NCBI GenBank assembly: GCA_021818905.1
Contig: JAKASS010000003.1
Span: forward strand, 74,445 to 114,365
Source: Nanobdellota archaeon
Lineage (GTDB): Archaea; Nanobdellota; Nanobdellia; Parvarchaeales; Parvarchaeaceae
Direction of reading: 5' to 3'
DNA: 39,921 bases
Made by a program: the position numbers and the translations under genes. Positions 1-7,117 of the stretch are shown here, piece by piece (positions within the stretch are counted from its first letter, which is position 1; each line of letters starts with the position of its first letter). A model generated the notes under the pieces. It had not been told where the DNA came from and searched no databases. It saw only the letters and a list, made by a program, of their open reading frames with translations.

Positions 1-666
1 TATCCCCCAGCCTTTCGCCGTTTCGAATCTTTGCTTGCACGCCTCTTTTATCGTGTCGCTGGCTATCTGCCGGTCTGTCTCCTCGATTATATCTTTGAAA
101 TCATATCTCTGCCCGCTTTCTTTTAGCTCTTCTATAACTTTGTTTATCAAAACGCCATACTCGTCGTTTATTGAAAACCCGAACATGTCCGACCAGTCGT
201 TTGCAGATAGATCGGTGATGGTCAGCGAAAACGCGGCGTCCACCATGTTGGGATTCTGGTCCTTTATCGCATCAAATGAACCTTTAGGCACAAAGACTTT
301 TACGTTGCTAAAACCCTTCGGCTCTTCACCCCACTCCTTTAGTATGTTTGCTTCTTTGTAATTCGGATTCTTCATCGTCCAGTATATCCCCATGGTGTCT
401 ATTATAAGAGAAGTTATGTTCTGCGACACTTCGGTAGGCAATGATGCTAGCCCTTCGGCTATTACGCCCATGGTATAGCTTTTACCGGAACCTCGTTTAC
501 CTGCTATTAAAATCACATGTGGCCTAAGCGCATCTAAAAGGATCTGGTTACCTAGGCTTGTGAGATTGCCCATTTGTATATATTGTTTACCTATTTGCGT
601 CGTGGCAAGATCCCCATAAATTTTGAGGTCCCTCTCGTTTCTGCCGATTATTACATTATAAGACAT
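1..666 (-). CDS. HerA-like (DUF87-type) ATPase, C-terminus beyond window
   Basis: The frame is open from ATG at 666 to the left edge (222 codons), so the stop is outside the window. A P-loop LIAGKRGSGKSYTMG lies near residues 54-68, preceded by a beta-rich N-terminal stretch, as in HerA/VirB4-type DNA-pumping ATPases. A hydrophobic strand ending in aspartate (SLIIDTMGIYW) follows about 30 residues later. HerA works with NurA in archaeal DNA end resection, but many stand-alone HerA-like ATPases have unknown roles, and no nurA is visible. The family call is fairly sure; whether this is HerA itself is not. It is divergent from the membrane gene at 802. Confidence 0.8.
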   Translation of the reverse strand, partial: MSYNVIIGRNERDLKIYGDLATTQIGKQYIQMGNLTSLGNQILLDALRPHVILIAGKRGSGKSYTMGVIAEGLASLPTEVSQNITSLIIDTMGIYWTMKNPNYKEANILKEWGEEPKGFSNVKVFVPKGSFDAIKDQNPNMVDAAFSLTITDLSANDWSDMFGFSINDEYGVLINKVIEELKESGQRYDFKDIIEETDRQIASDTIKEACKQRFETAKGWGI

Positions 667-801
667 AAAGTCTATTCTCTCGGTCAGGATTTATCCTTTT
701 TCTAGACGCGGCGCTCCAAAAATAACAACAAAGGATTAAAAGGTGAAAAGCGACTAGATTTATAGTACCTATATCTAGAAACTATCCCGGCAAAATTTAT
801 C

Positions 802-1107
802 ATGGAAAAGAAGTCTCTACATAAAATATTGAATATAGCGAGATGGACATTTGCGGTGCTAGCAGTAATTTTTGTAGCTTATTATTTCTATTCAAGCGAG
901 GCTTCGACATGGGCTTTATTTATAGGCGAAATTTTCTGGTTTTTGGCTGTCGGCTTGACTGCGATTATGATATACGCCCAATTCTATAACCAAAACAGAA
1001 GATCAGAAAAGAATATTGTTCAGTTGGCGCTTTTAATTTCCTTTGTCGGAATAGCCATCGCCTTTGGAGCATTATATATAATTATATATAGTTCTTCGAT
1101 AGGCTAA
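802..1107 (+). CDS. Small three-helix membrane protein, unknown
   Basis: A 101-residue protein with no family I recognise. Three hydrophobic segments are visible, about residues 12-30, 37-58 and 71-95. A polar, basic loop (YNQNRRSEKN) separates the second and third. The N-terminus MEKKS is basic, suggesting it faces the cytoplasm. The gene is monocistronic, divergent from the HerA-like gene and convergent with the MazG-like gene. No motif points to a function. The even helix pattern and clean start after a T-rich upstream region support it being real. Confidence 0.6.
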   Translation: MEKKSLHKILNIARWTFAVLAVIFVAYYFYSSEASTWALFIGEIFWFLAVGLTAIMIYAQFYNQNRRSEKNIVQLALLISFVGIAIAFGALYIIIYSSSIG

Positions 1108-1203
1108 TTAACATTACCTGTATATCCCTTCAGGCGCTTTTGTATCCTGATAGTTACTAAAAGAAGCAATTTGCTATAAATAGGCTTATTTACGCCAAAG
1201 TAA

Positions 1204-1569
1204 CTAATTTTGTGAGGGAATTTTGGTCGGGTCGCCCTTTACTTTCTTTTTGTCGTAACGCGTATCAAGTTCGCCTAATTTTGATAGAAATGCATCGCCT
1301 AGATCGAATCCTGCCTGATCCGCTATCGCAAGACACGAGAAGAAGACATCCGCAGTCTCGTTCTTTATTTTATTTATAAGTTCTTTGTCCTTGCCGCCAA
1401 GTATTTTTTTATCCAATTCTTCCCCGTCCTGCCATAGAAAAAGCTCTAACAGTTCATTCGCTTCAACAGAAGCATTGGCAGCAAGTTCTTTTACAGTCTG
1501 GAATTTTCTCCAATCCCTTTCATCTACAAATTTCTTGGTTTTCTCCTGCAGTTTTTTCAAATCAACCAT
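1204..1569 (-). CDS. MazG-like nucleotide pyrophosphohydrolase (dCTPase/RS21-C6 type)
   Basis: At 121 residues it matches the all-alpha NTP pyrophosphatase superfamily in size. The opening FVDERDWRKFQTVKELA resembles the RS21-C6/DCTPP1 group. The metal-binding glutamates lie in EANELLE (about residues 36-42), and the second acidic pair is in NETADVFFS (about 69-77). Members hydrolyse non-canonical or excess dNTPs to NMP and pyrophosphate, cleaning the nucleotide pool. The substrate is inferred only from family resemblance. A TATA-like TTTATAAAAG lies about 30 bp upstream of the ATG, giving a very short or absent leader. It stands alone, 47 bp from the truncated tRNA-Gly. Confidence 0.85.
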   Translation of the reverse strand: MVDLKKLQEKTKKFVDERDWRKFQTVKELAANASVEANELLELFLWQDGEELDKKILGGKDKELINKIKNETADVFFSCLAIADQAGFDLGDAFLSKLGELDTRYDKKKVKGDPTKIPSQN

Positions 1570-1616
1570 AGATTTAATTATGCGCCAAAGAATAAAAATC
1601 TTTTATAAAAAATAAC

Positions 1617-1680
1617 TGCGGGATTCGAACCCGGGTTAGTGACTTGGAAGGCCACTGTTCTACCGCTAGACCATGGCCGC
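1617..1680 (-). pseudogene. Truncated tRNA-Gly(TCC) copy
   Basis: Reading the minus strand, the 5' acceptor strand (gcggcca), D arm, anticodon stem-loop with TCC and the T loop TTCGAAT are all present. The 3' acceptor strand is missing. Aligned with the intact tRNA-Gly at 3836-3906, exactly 7 nt are deleted at the end of the T stem and start of the acceptor strand, so the acceptor stem cannot form. Its flanking DNA continues to match the flank of the intact gene (see 1776-1847), so this is one end of a larger partial duplication and not an independent tRNA gene. Confidence 0.8.
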
Positions 1681-1775
1681 ATCGACTTAATTATCACGCC
1701 ATTGATTTTTTACAAACGTCTGTGCTATGATTAGCCCAAAATAAGGTTATATACCGAAAGACCTCAATAAATTGA

Positions 1776-1847
1776 GTGGCCAAGGCATTGATCTTAGTCG
1801 ACTTAGACCCTAACAAAAGCGAAGAGACATTCAAAAGATATAATTAA
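1776..1847 (+). pseudogene. 5' fragment of the Lrp/AsnC RAM-domain gene
   Basis: This is a broken copy of the first 20 or so codons of the gene at 4003. It starts with GTG and reads V/M-A-K-A-L-I-L-V-D-L-D-P-N-K-S-E-E-T-F-K, then stops. The intact gene reads MVKALVLVGIDPNKSEETFK. The spacer between the truncated tRNA-Gly and this fragment also matches the spacer at 3907-4002. Homology ends at about 1840, eleven to eighteen bases before the ATG of the following glycosyltransferase, so the breakpoint sits at the start of that gene. Confidence 0.75.
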
Positions 1848-1857
1848 GTAAACGTAT

Positions 1858-3066
1858 ATGAAAATAGCATTTTTAAATTCGGGGCCATCTTCCACAAAAA
1901 ATTTTTCCACGTCAAATGCCTGCAGAAGTATGGCCATGATGCTAGGAAAGTTAGGAGATGACGTAATGCTTTTTGCGATGGGCGAAAAGGAAGCTGAAAT
2001 AAAAGAGAATTTTTACACTGAAAAGATCGTAAGGCGGGTTTCGCCGCCAGGAACTAATTTAAAAGTTAGAATTATGGACATTGTATATTTAACCTTATTT
2101 AAAAAAAGATATAGTAGTATCAAAAATAACCAAAATCGGGATCTGATTAGCGATTTAAAAGAATTTGCTCCTGAAATTATTATAAGTTTTAATCGGTATT
2201 TTGTTGATTTATTGGTAAATTACAAAAAAGTTACAAAAGTTAAATTGTTTGCGGTAACTGATGACATATCCGAAGTTTGTAATGCGGAAAAAATTCGTGA
2301 AGATATGCCAAACGAAAACAATAAGAATGCGATAATAAGATACCTCAAGATACGGGTTCTTAGATTTTTGAGTTATAGGCTTATAAATTTTTATGAGAGC
2401 AAATATGACTTAATGCTCCGAGAATTCAATAAAATAATATTCTTCACAAAAGAAGACATGAAAAGAACATTAAATAAACATCGAGAATTTAAATCGAAAT
2501 TATTGGTTATCCCGCCGTCAATCGAAATAACAAAAACAAAAATTGTTAAACCCAAGAAAGTAGCTAAAAACGTTTTGTTTGTAGGTAACTACACCGACAT
2601 GAAAAATGTCGATGCAATAAGAATAATAAAAGAAAAAATCGCACCTGCGACAAGCGGCCTTGATTTCATAGTAGCTGGTAAGGGCGGAAAAAAGGAAACC
2701 TACAAGAACTTTAAATCGCTTGGACCTGTAAAGGACATTGGGCGTTTAATAGATTCGGCCGACATTTGCATTGTGCCATTAAGATATGGAACCGGAATAA
2801 AAATTAAGATCCTAGACTTTTTAAGCCATCATAAACCTGTTGTTGGCACGAGTATTGCGTTCGAAGGGTTCGACGTAAAAAATGGAAAGAACGCAATAAT
2901 TTGTGATGACTTGGATTCTTACCCGCGTGTCCTTAACGCTCTTGCGATAGATTATAAATTGAGAAAGAAGATATCAGATGAAACTGGAGAGCTACTTGAC
3001 TTTTTCTCAGACAAAAGAGTAAGCAAGATCTGGTTGAAGTTACTGGACGCACAAAAATTAGTTTAA
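1858..3066 (+). CDS. GT4-like glycosyltransferase (GT-B fold)
   Basis: A 402-residue protein with the two-Rossmann-domain layout of GT-B enzymes. The C-terminal domain opens with NVLFVGNYTDMKNVDAI (about residue 237). The nucleotide-sugar site is marked by PLRYGTGIKIKILDFLSHHKPVV (about 303-325), which has the R-x-GTGIK pattern of the Glyco_trans_1_4 subgroup instead of the classical E-x7-E. It probably transfers a sugar from a nucleotide donor to a glycan; the donor and acceptor cannot be read. AT-rich and lysine-rich compared with the genes around it, and placed directly after a duplication breakpoint, it looks acquired. The start follows the Lrp fragment by 10 bp. Confidence 0.85.
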   Translation: MKIAFLNSGPSSTKNFSTSNACRSMAMMLGKLGDDVMLFAMGEKEAEIKENFYTEKIVRRVSPPGTNLKVRIMDIVYLTLFKKRYSSIKNNQNRDLISDLKEFAPEIIISFNRYFVDLLVNYKKVTKVKLFAVTDDISEVCNAEKIREDMPNENNKNAIIRYLKIRVLRFLSYRLINFYESKYDLMLREFNKIIFFTKEDMKRTLNKHREFKSKLLVIPPSIEITKTKIVKPKKVAKNVLFVGNYTDMKNVDAIRIIKEKIAPATSGLDFIVAGKGGKKETYKNFKSLGPVKDIGRLIDSADICIVPLRYGTGIKIKILDFLSHHKPVVGTSIAFEGFDVKNGKNAIICDDLDSYPRVLNALAIDYKLRKKISDETGELLDFFSDKRVSKIWLKLLDAQKLV

Positions 3067-3072
3067 ACCAAA

Positions 3073-3154
3073 CGCCGGGTACAGGATTCGAACCTGTGGA
3101 TCCTTACGGAAACTCGCTCTCGAGGCGAGCGCGTTGCCGCTCCGCCAACCCGGC
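3073..3154 (-). tRNA. tRNA-Ser(CGA)
   Basis: A class II tRNA on the minus strand. The acceptor stem GCCGGGT/ACCCGGC is perfect, and the discriminator is G, as expected for serine. The anticodon stem CTCGC/GCGAG encloses loop CTCGAGA, giving anticodon CGA, which reads UCG. The long variable arm typical of tRNA-Ser is present, and the T loop is TTCGAAT. There is no intron and no encoded CCA. It lies between the first glycosyltransferase and the membrane gene, inside the duplicated segment. Confidence 0.95.
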
Positions 3155-3285
3155 ATAAGCAGATAAAGACAAGATATTATTAATAAAGCTATTTTGCAGA
3201 TACGAGAAAAATTAAGAAACGATAAAGCCATATAGGGATATTTAATGCAGACACATTTTTATATGTCAAATAAATAAGCAAGACT

Positions 3286-3819
3286 ATGTCGTCGAGTCTT
3301 GTTAGTGTTTTATCCTCTACATCGATTTCAAGTAGCGGAAGTCAGAGTTCGACCATAATAATCCTAATAATCATAGCCGTAATACTCACCCTTAGGGCCT
3401 ATCGTGGATTTAAAGGCGTCAAGTTCAGCAAATCCGCCGTTTATTTCAGACCGGTAATTTACACGATATTAACGATATTTTCTGTTTTACTGATCTCTGT
3501 CTCTTACATAGAAATTTTATACGTTGTAATAGCTATCGGGGCGGGATGCTTGATTGGGCTGAAGATAGGCGGCAACGTGCGCTTTTTTGAAAAAGATTAT
3601 TTGGTATATTCCAAAAGATCGGCGATCGTTATGACCTTATGGCTCGCCTCTTACGCGGCGCGGCTTGCAATGGGCTATTTGTATCCATCAAACTTATACA
3701 TTAGCCTTGCCCTCGACCTTTTACTAGCGTCAATCACGGGAATCATAATAGGCGAAGCTTATCATATAAACGACAAATACAAAAAATATATCGAAAAAAT
3801 GACTAGAAAAACAAAGTAA
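3286..3819 (+). CDS. Multi-pass membrane protein, CcdC/DUF1453-like
   Basis: A 177-residue protein with a Ser/Thr-rich N-terminus and five hydrophobic segments at about residues 23-39, 57-75, 76-93, 113-131 and 137-158. The pattern GCLIGLKIGGNVRFFEKD followed by a Lys-Arg-Ser segment and WLASYAARL resembles the DUF1453/CcdC family, a weak match from memory. Function is unknown. A TATA-like TTTTTATATG lies 25 bp upstream of the ATG, implying a leaderless mRNA and supporting this start. Part of the gene (about 3612-3735) is copied at 5610-5734 with about four changes. tRNA-Gly follows on the opposite strand. Confidence 0.75.
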   Translation: MSSSLVSVLSSTSISSSGSQSSTIIILIIIAVILTLRAYRGFKGVKFSKSAVYFRPVIYTILTIFSVLLISVSYIEILYVVIAIGAGCLIGLKIGGNVRFFEKDYLVYSKRSAIVMTLWLASYAARLAMGYLYPSNLYISLALDLLLASITGIIIGEAYHINDKYKKYIEKMTRKTK

Positions 3820-3835
3820 GGCGGCGTCTAAAATA

Positions 3836-3906
3836 TGCGGTCACCGGGATTCGAACCCGGGCTGGCGGCTTGGAAGGCCGCAGTTCTACCACTAGACTAT
3901 GACCGC
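3836..3906 (-). tRNA. tRNA-Gly(TCC)
   Basis: An intact cloverleaf on the minus strand. Acceptor GCGGTCA/TGACCGC pairs fully, the D arm is GTCTAGTGGTAGAAC, and anticodon stem GCGGC/GCCGC encloses CTTCCAA, giving TCC (reads GGA and GGG). The T arm is CCGGG-TTCGAAT-CCCGG and the discriminator is A. CCA is not encoded. This is the parent type of the truncated copy at 1617-1680. The two share flanking sequence running into the Lrp-type gene. Confidence 0.96.
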
Positions 3907-4002
3907 ATCGACTTAATTATTATGTTGTCGTTTTTTATAAGCGTCTTTGTTAAAATTTGTAACGAATAAAAGCTTATATAGCGAAAGTTCAAAATAAATT
4001 GG

Positions 4003-4230
4003 ATGGTCAAGGCTTTGGTACTAGTCGGCATAGACCCGAACAAAAGCGAAGAGACGTTCAAAAAGATAAAATCGATGAATAGTGTGAAAGACGCCATGCA
4101 AGTATACGGCGAATATGACGCTGCGTTTGTAATAGAGACTGAACACACCGTCGGGGTACAAGACTTCGTAAAGGCCGTAAGAAGATTACAGGGGATCACA
4201 AGGACCGTCACCTTGCTGGAATATACATGA
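4003..4230 (+). CDS. Stand-alone Lrp/AsnC effector-binding (RAM) domain protein
   Basis: At 75 residues it consists only of the beta-alpha-beta-beta-alpha-beta RAM domain of Lrp/AsnC regulators, without the helix-turn-helix. Landmarks are a first strand KALVLVGIDP, a helix, VYGEYDAAFVIE and a closing strand TRTVTLLEYT. Such single-domain proteins are common in archaea. They form dimers or octamers that bind amino acids and can pair with full-length Lrp proteins, so a regulatory or sensing role is inferred. Its TGA stop overlaps the rpoN start (ATGA), so the two are translationally coupled. A truncated copy lies at 1776. Confidence 0.88.
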   Translation: MVKALVLVGIDPNKSEETFKKIKSMNSVKDAMQVYGEYDAAFVIETEHTVGVQDFVKAVRRLQGITRTVTLLEYT

Positions 4231-4418
4231 TACCGATTAGATGTTATAGTTGCGGAAAACCCATAGCGCACCTCTGGGAAAAGTATAAGGACATAACAAA
4301 GAGCGAATCGCCTAAAGACGCATTGGATGAACTTGGCCTCAAAAGGTATTGCTGCAGAGCGATATTCTTAGGCACGATAGACGAAGACAATATAATAAAC
4401 TTCTCTAATCTGGATTAA
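4227..4418 (+). CDS. rpoN: DNA-directed RNA polymerase subunit N (Rpb10)
   Basis: A 63-residue protein with the complete Rpb10 signature. It opens MIPIRCYSCGKPIAHLWEKY (first CxxC zinc pair), followed by DALDELGLKRYCCR with the second, adjacent Cys pair. Rpb10 is a structural zinc-bundle subunit that helps assemble the Rpo3/Rpo11 platform of archaeal RNA polymerase. The length is typical. It overlaps the RAM-domain gene by 4 bp; in many archaea rpoN instead sits with ribosomal protein genes, so this context is unusual. An exact 18-bp copy of its last codons occurs at 7068-7085. Confidence 0.97.
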   Translation: MIPIRCYSCGKPIAHLWEKYKDITKSESPKDALDELGLKRYCCRAIFLGTIDEDNIINFSNLD

Positions 4419-4477
4419 TGAGCATTGTAATCATTTTGTATACATCTTTTTATGCATAAACAGAATGTGAGTCTACG

Positions 4478-5626
4478 ATGAAAGATGAAAAGGATTCGAA
4501 GCAAAAGTTAATAGTAACTTATTTTTGTACTAAGCCTACCATCGGTGGCGCGGAATATGTAACTAAGTTACTGATTGAAAATTTAAGTAAATTTTATGAC
4601 GTTACATATGTAGGATATAATGGTTACCAGACAACTATAAAGTGCGATAAAAAATTCTATCCATTTACTAAGGCCTTTGATTTGCTTCCAATGAAAAGCG
4701 GCATTGGCATTGTGATGAGATCTTTACCTTTCTTAAGGCATGTTTTTATCAAGAAAATCGATTTAGACTGTGATGTACTTATCTCAAATAGTACTGATGA
4801 TGACCTACTGTTGATTAACAATAAAATAAATTATAAAGCGCTTGTGGCAGTAAAACACCTCCCGAGGGAATTTTCCCCCGTTTACCCAGACCATTTAATT
4901 TCAAACAGGCCGTTCAAAGCTGTTGCGCTCAACAGGAGTGATTATGCCCGCTTATCTCAAAAATATGGAAAAAATAATACTGTTCTGATATATAATGGGA
5001 TCGATACAAAGAAAAACAAAAAGCCTGCCGGAAGTGGGAATTTAGATATAGACAAAAAAGACAAAATAATCTTTAGCATTTGCAGACTTGAAGATGATCA
5101 GAAAAAACTTTCGTACGGGATAAAAGCCATTGGAAAATTAATAAACGCATATCCAAATATAAAATATCTGATTGCGGGGAGCGGGCCAGACAAAGAAAAG
5201 TACCTAAGATTAGTAAAGGACTTGGGGCTCAAAAAAAATGTTAAATTATTGGGTTTTATAAGCGATGCGGAAAAACTAACTTTATTGGGCCGGGGGGAAA
5301 TAGCATTATATCCATCTGTTACGGAAGGTTTTAGTATAAGTACATTAGAAGCTCTTCGTGCGGGAAAAATCGTTATATCCGGTAAAAGTCTTGGTTCTAT
5401 GGATATAATACAAGACGGCAGAAACGGGTTTTTTACAGAGTTAGATAGTGACGCCATTGCAGATGTGGTTAAGAAGGTATTTCTTAGTAATAAGGAAAAC
5501 ATAAATAAAATAAAAAGAAACGCTGTTCTTACGGCCAAGAAGTTTTCAACTAAAAATATGATAAAAAATTATATCGATGTAATTGACGAATTAGAAAATA
5601 AAATAAAAGATCGGCAATCGTTATGA
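4478..5626 (+). CDS. GT4 family glycosyltransferase
   Basis: A 382-residue retaining GT-B glycosyltransferase. The N-terminal domain has the acceptor loop TIGGAEYVTKLL (about residues 20-31). The C-terminal domain starts near KIIFSICRLEDDQKKLSYGI and carries E-x7-E in TEGFSISTLEALRAGK (about 281-296). The donor and acceptor are not readable; the neighbours suggest surface-glycan assembly. A TATA-like CTTTTTATGC sits about 25-30 bp upstream of ATG. The last five codons (DRQSL) and the stop lie inside a duplicated piece of the membrane gene (5610-5734) read in another frame, so the C-terminus was created by a recombination event. Confidence 0.9.
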   Translation: MKDEKDSKQKLIVTYFCTKPTIGGAEYVTKLLIENLSKFYDVTYVGYNGYQTTIKCDKKFYPFTKAFDLLPMKSGIGIVMRSLPFLRHVFIKKIDLDCDVLISNSTDDDLLLINNKINYKALVAVKHLPREFSPVYPDHLISNRPFKAVALNRSDYARLSQKYGKNNTVLIYNGIDTKKNKKPAGSGNLDIDKKDKIIFSICRLEDDQKKLSYGIKAIGKLINAYPNIKYLIAGSGPDKEKYLRLVKDLGLKKNVKLLGFISDAEKLTLLGRGEIALYPSVTEGFSISTLEALRAGKIVISGKSLGSMDIIQDGRNGFFTELDSDAIADVVKKVFLSNKENINKIKRNAVLTAKKFSTKNMIKNYIDVIDELENKIKDRQSL

Positions 5627-5734
5627 CCTTATGGCTCGCCTCTTACGCGGCGCGGCTTGCAATAAGCTATTTGTATCCATCAAACTTATACATTAACCTT
5701 GCCCTCGACCTTTTACTAGCGTCAATCACGGGGC
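5610..5734 (+). pseudogene. Internal fragment of the CcdC-like membrane gene
   Basis: About 125 bp copy the inside of the gene at 3286 (corresponding to about 3612-3735), with about four substitutions visible. In the original frame it reads TLWLASYAARLAISYLYPSN and onward to LLLASITG, then homology stops at the GGGG run near 5732. It has no start or end of its own. It overlaps the end of the glycosyltransferase gene and supplies its stop codon. The near identity says this duplication is recent or recently homogenised. Confidence 0.85.
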
Positions 5735-5768
5735 CAAAAAACGCCGTCTATCATTTTTTAATCCCATT

Positions 5769-6386
5769 TTACATGGTTCCGAGGAGCCTTTTACCCTCTT
5801 TCGAGAAAGCATGCACATTCGTGTTCAGATACGACAGTATATCGGTATCTCTTGTGCGCAAAAATCCTTTTATTATATCTAGATAATCTTCGTGCTCATA
5901 TTTTATAAGAGTCTCCTTTAAAAGCTTTATACTCAGGTTCTCGTTCAACAGCAAACCTATGACATCGACTTCGTCTTTCTTCCCTTTAGCGCTATCCTTT
6001 CTGGACAGGAAAGCCGCGATTTTTAGCGCTATAAGAACATCGATCCTCGGCAGGAGGAAGCCCCCGATACTTACGGTCAATGATTTTAATATGTCCTCTG
6101 GAGGCACGGCTAGTTTTGAATAGTGTGGCAGATGCACGTCTATATCGAATGACGGCAGCTTTACCTCGTATTTTCTGAGTATGTCATTCTTGTGCAGATT
6201 ATATTTTCTGTTTAGCTCTTCTAGCTCCCCATAATCCACGATTATGTCTATGTCTTTTGATTTATTCAATCCAGTGTACGTATAAGTCGCCCATCCACCT
6301 ATCAGGACGAACCTGATCTCCGCGTTTAAATCCTTAAGTTTTCCCCAGCTCGCGTTGGTTATAGCCTCATTCCAGAATTCCATCAT
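5769..6386 (-). CDS. AbiEii-like nucleotidyltransferase
   Basis: With the start at ATG 6386, which overlaps the upstream gene's TGA as ATGATG, the protein has 205 residues. The motif IRFVLIGGWATYTYTG is followed by KDIDIIVDYGE, giving G-G/W and D-x-D of the polymerase-beta nucleotidyltransferase fold (DUF1814/AbiEii-type). A further acidic residue is in SFDIDVHLP. In AbiE systems this is the toxin or abortive-infection effector, which uses nucleotides to modify targets such as tRNA. Toxic function here is inferred from pairing with an AbiEi-like partner. The earlier in-frame start at 6482 would overlap the partner by 100 bp and is less likely. Confidence 0.8.
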   Translation of the reverse strand: MMEFWNEAITNASWGKLKDLNAEIRFVLIGGWATYTYTGLNKSKDIDIIVDYGELEELNRKYNLHKNDILRKYEVKLPSFDIDVHLPHYSKLAVPPEDILKSLTVSIGGFLLPRIDVLIALKIAAFLSRKDSAKGKKDEVDVIGLLLNENLSIKLLKETLIKYEHEDYLDIIKGFLRTRDTDILSYLNTNVHAFSKEGKRLLGTM

Positions 6387-6988
6387 TTCGCCAGCACGTC
6401 CATCAATCTCTCCGTGAATTCTTTTGCATACCATTCGCGTACGTTCCACAGGTCCACAAATGCCTGTGCGAGACTGACGCACGAATCTTTTAACTCGTTG
6501 CCTGCTATTTTTTTCTCCAGATACCTGTCCGCTTTAAGTACGAAAAGATTCTTCGTACCTTTCTTCTGGGGAAAACGTTCTTTCAAGATGCCAAGTACTG
6601 CTGCACTGGAATATACATACACCTGGCTGTAATCCGCTGGAGGTTCCCCCACAATGAATTTGAATGCTGTAAATGCGGTGAATGCGATGTCTGGTGGCAT
6701 CGAGCTCTCTATCCTGCCGATGTCTATATCTACATGAGTGGAGTATACTACATCCCTATCCAGATTGCGGTGTGTAGCCCAATAAAGAAGCAGCCTTTTG
6801 AAATCGATCACCCTGAAGTTTCTTCTCCCTATGTCGACGATGGAGAGCCTTTTTAGATTATTTATGGTCTTATTGACGGCGCTGACCGCTACCCCCACCC
6901 TCTTCGATATCTCTGACTGCGTAAATGCATGCTCTCCCCCTATGAAAGATTCAGATACTGCTTCTAGCACTATCCCTTCGGTTTTCAT
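6383..6988 (-). CDS. AbiEi-like winged-helix partner (antitoxin/repressor)
   Basis: A 201-residue protein with an N-terminal helix-turn-helix (AFTQSEISKRVGVAVSAVNKTINNLKRL, about residues 21-48), followed by a region resembling archaeal AbiEi-like proteins. It ends with four bases of overlap into the nucleotidyltransferase, so the two are co-translated. By analogy with AbiEi it would repress its own promoter and neutralise the partner. An AT-rich TATA-like ATTTAAATATT lies about 22 bp upstream of the ATG. The module is bounded by a membrane-gene fragment on one side and an rpoN tail copy on the other. Confidence 0.75.
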   Translation of the reverse strand: MKTEGIVLEAVSESFIGGEHAFTQSEISKRVGVAVSAVNKTINNLKRLSIVDIGRRNFRVIDFKRLLLYWATHRNLDRDVVYSTHVDIDIGRIESSMPPDIAFTAFTAFKFIVGEPPADYSQVYVYSSAAVLGILKERFPQKKGTKNLFVLKADRYLEKKIAGNELKDSCVSLAQAFVDLWNVREWYAKEFTERLMDVLAK

Positions 6989-7067
6989 TTCTGTTATTAT
7001 AAATGGTAATATTTAAATCTTTCTCTAAAATGAGAATCGTCTAAAAATTTAGCCTACGATATAGTGG

Positions 7068-7085
7068 CTTCTCTAATCTGGATTA
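7068..7085 (+). repeat. Exact 18-bp copy of the rpoN 3' end
   Basis: The bases cttctctaatctggatta are identical to 4400-4417, the final codons and most of the stop codon of rpoN. Here they are isolated in a non-coding gap between the AbiE-like pair and the sugar genes. Alone the match is short, but the order membrane-gene fragment, insert, rpoN tail mirrors the intact order at 3286-4418, so a remnant of a further duplicate unit is a reasonable reading. Confidence 0.5.
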
Positions 7086-7117
7086 GATTTATTAAATGCC
7101 GCGTCTAATTTTTAGGA

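Noticed and set aside
1617-3906. An integrative element bounded by tRNA-Gly att sites
   Set aside because: The matching region extends about 220 bp through the tRNA and into a neighbouring gene, no integrase is present, and the copies are much diverged, so partial duplication explains it better.
5623-5886. An 87-codon ORF following the glycosyltransferase
   Set aside because: Its first part is the duplicated membrane-gene fragment and the remainder is antisense to the AbiEii-like gene; it has no promoter of its own.
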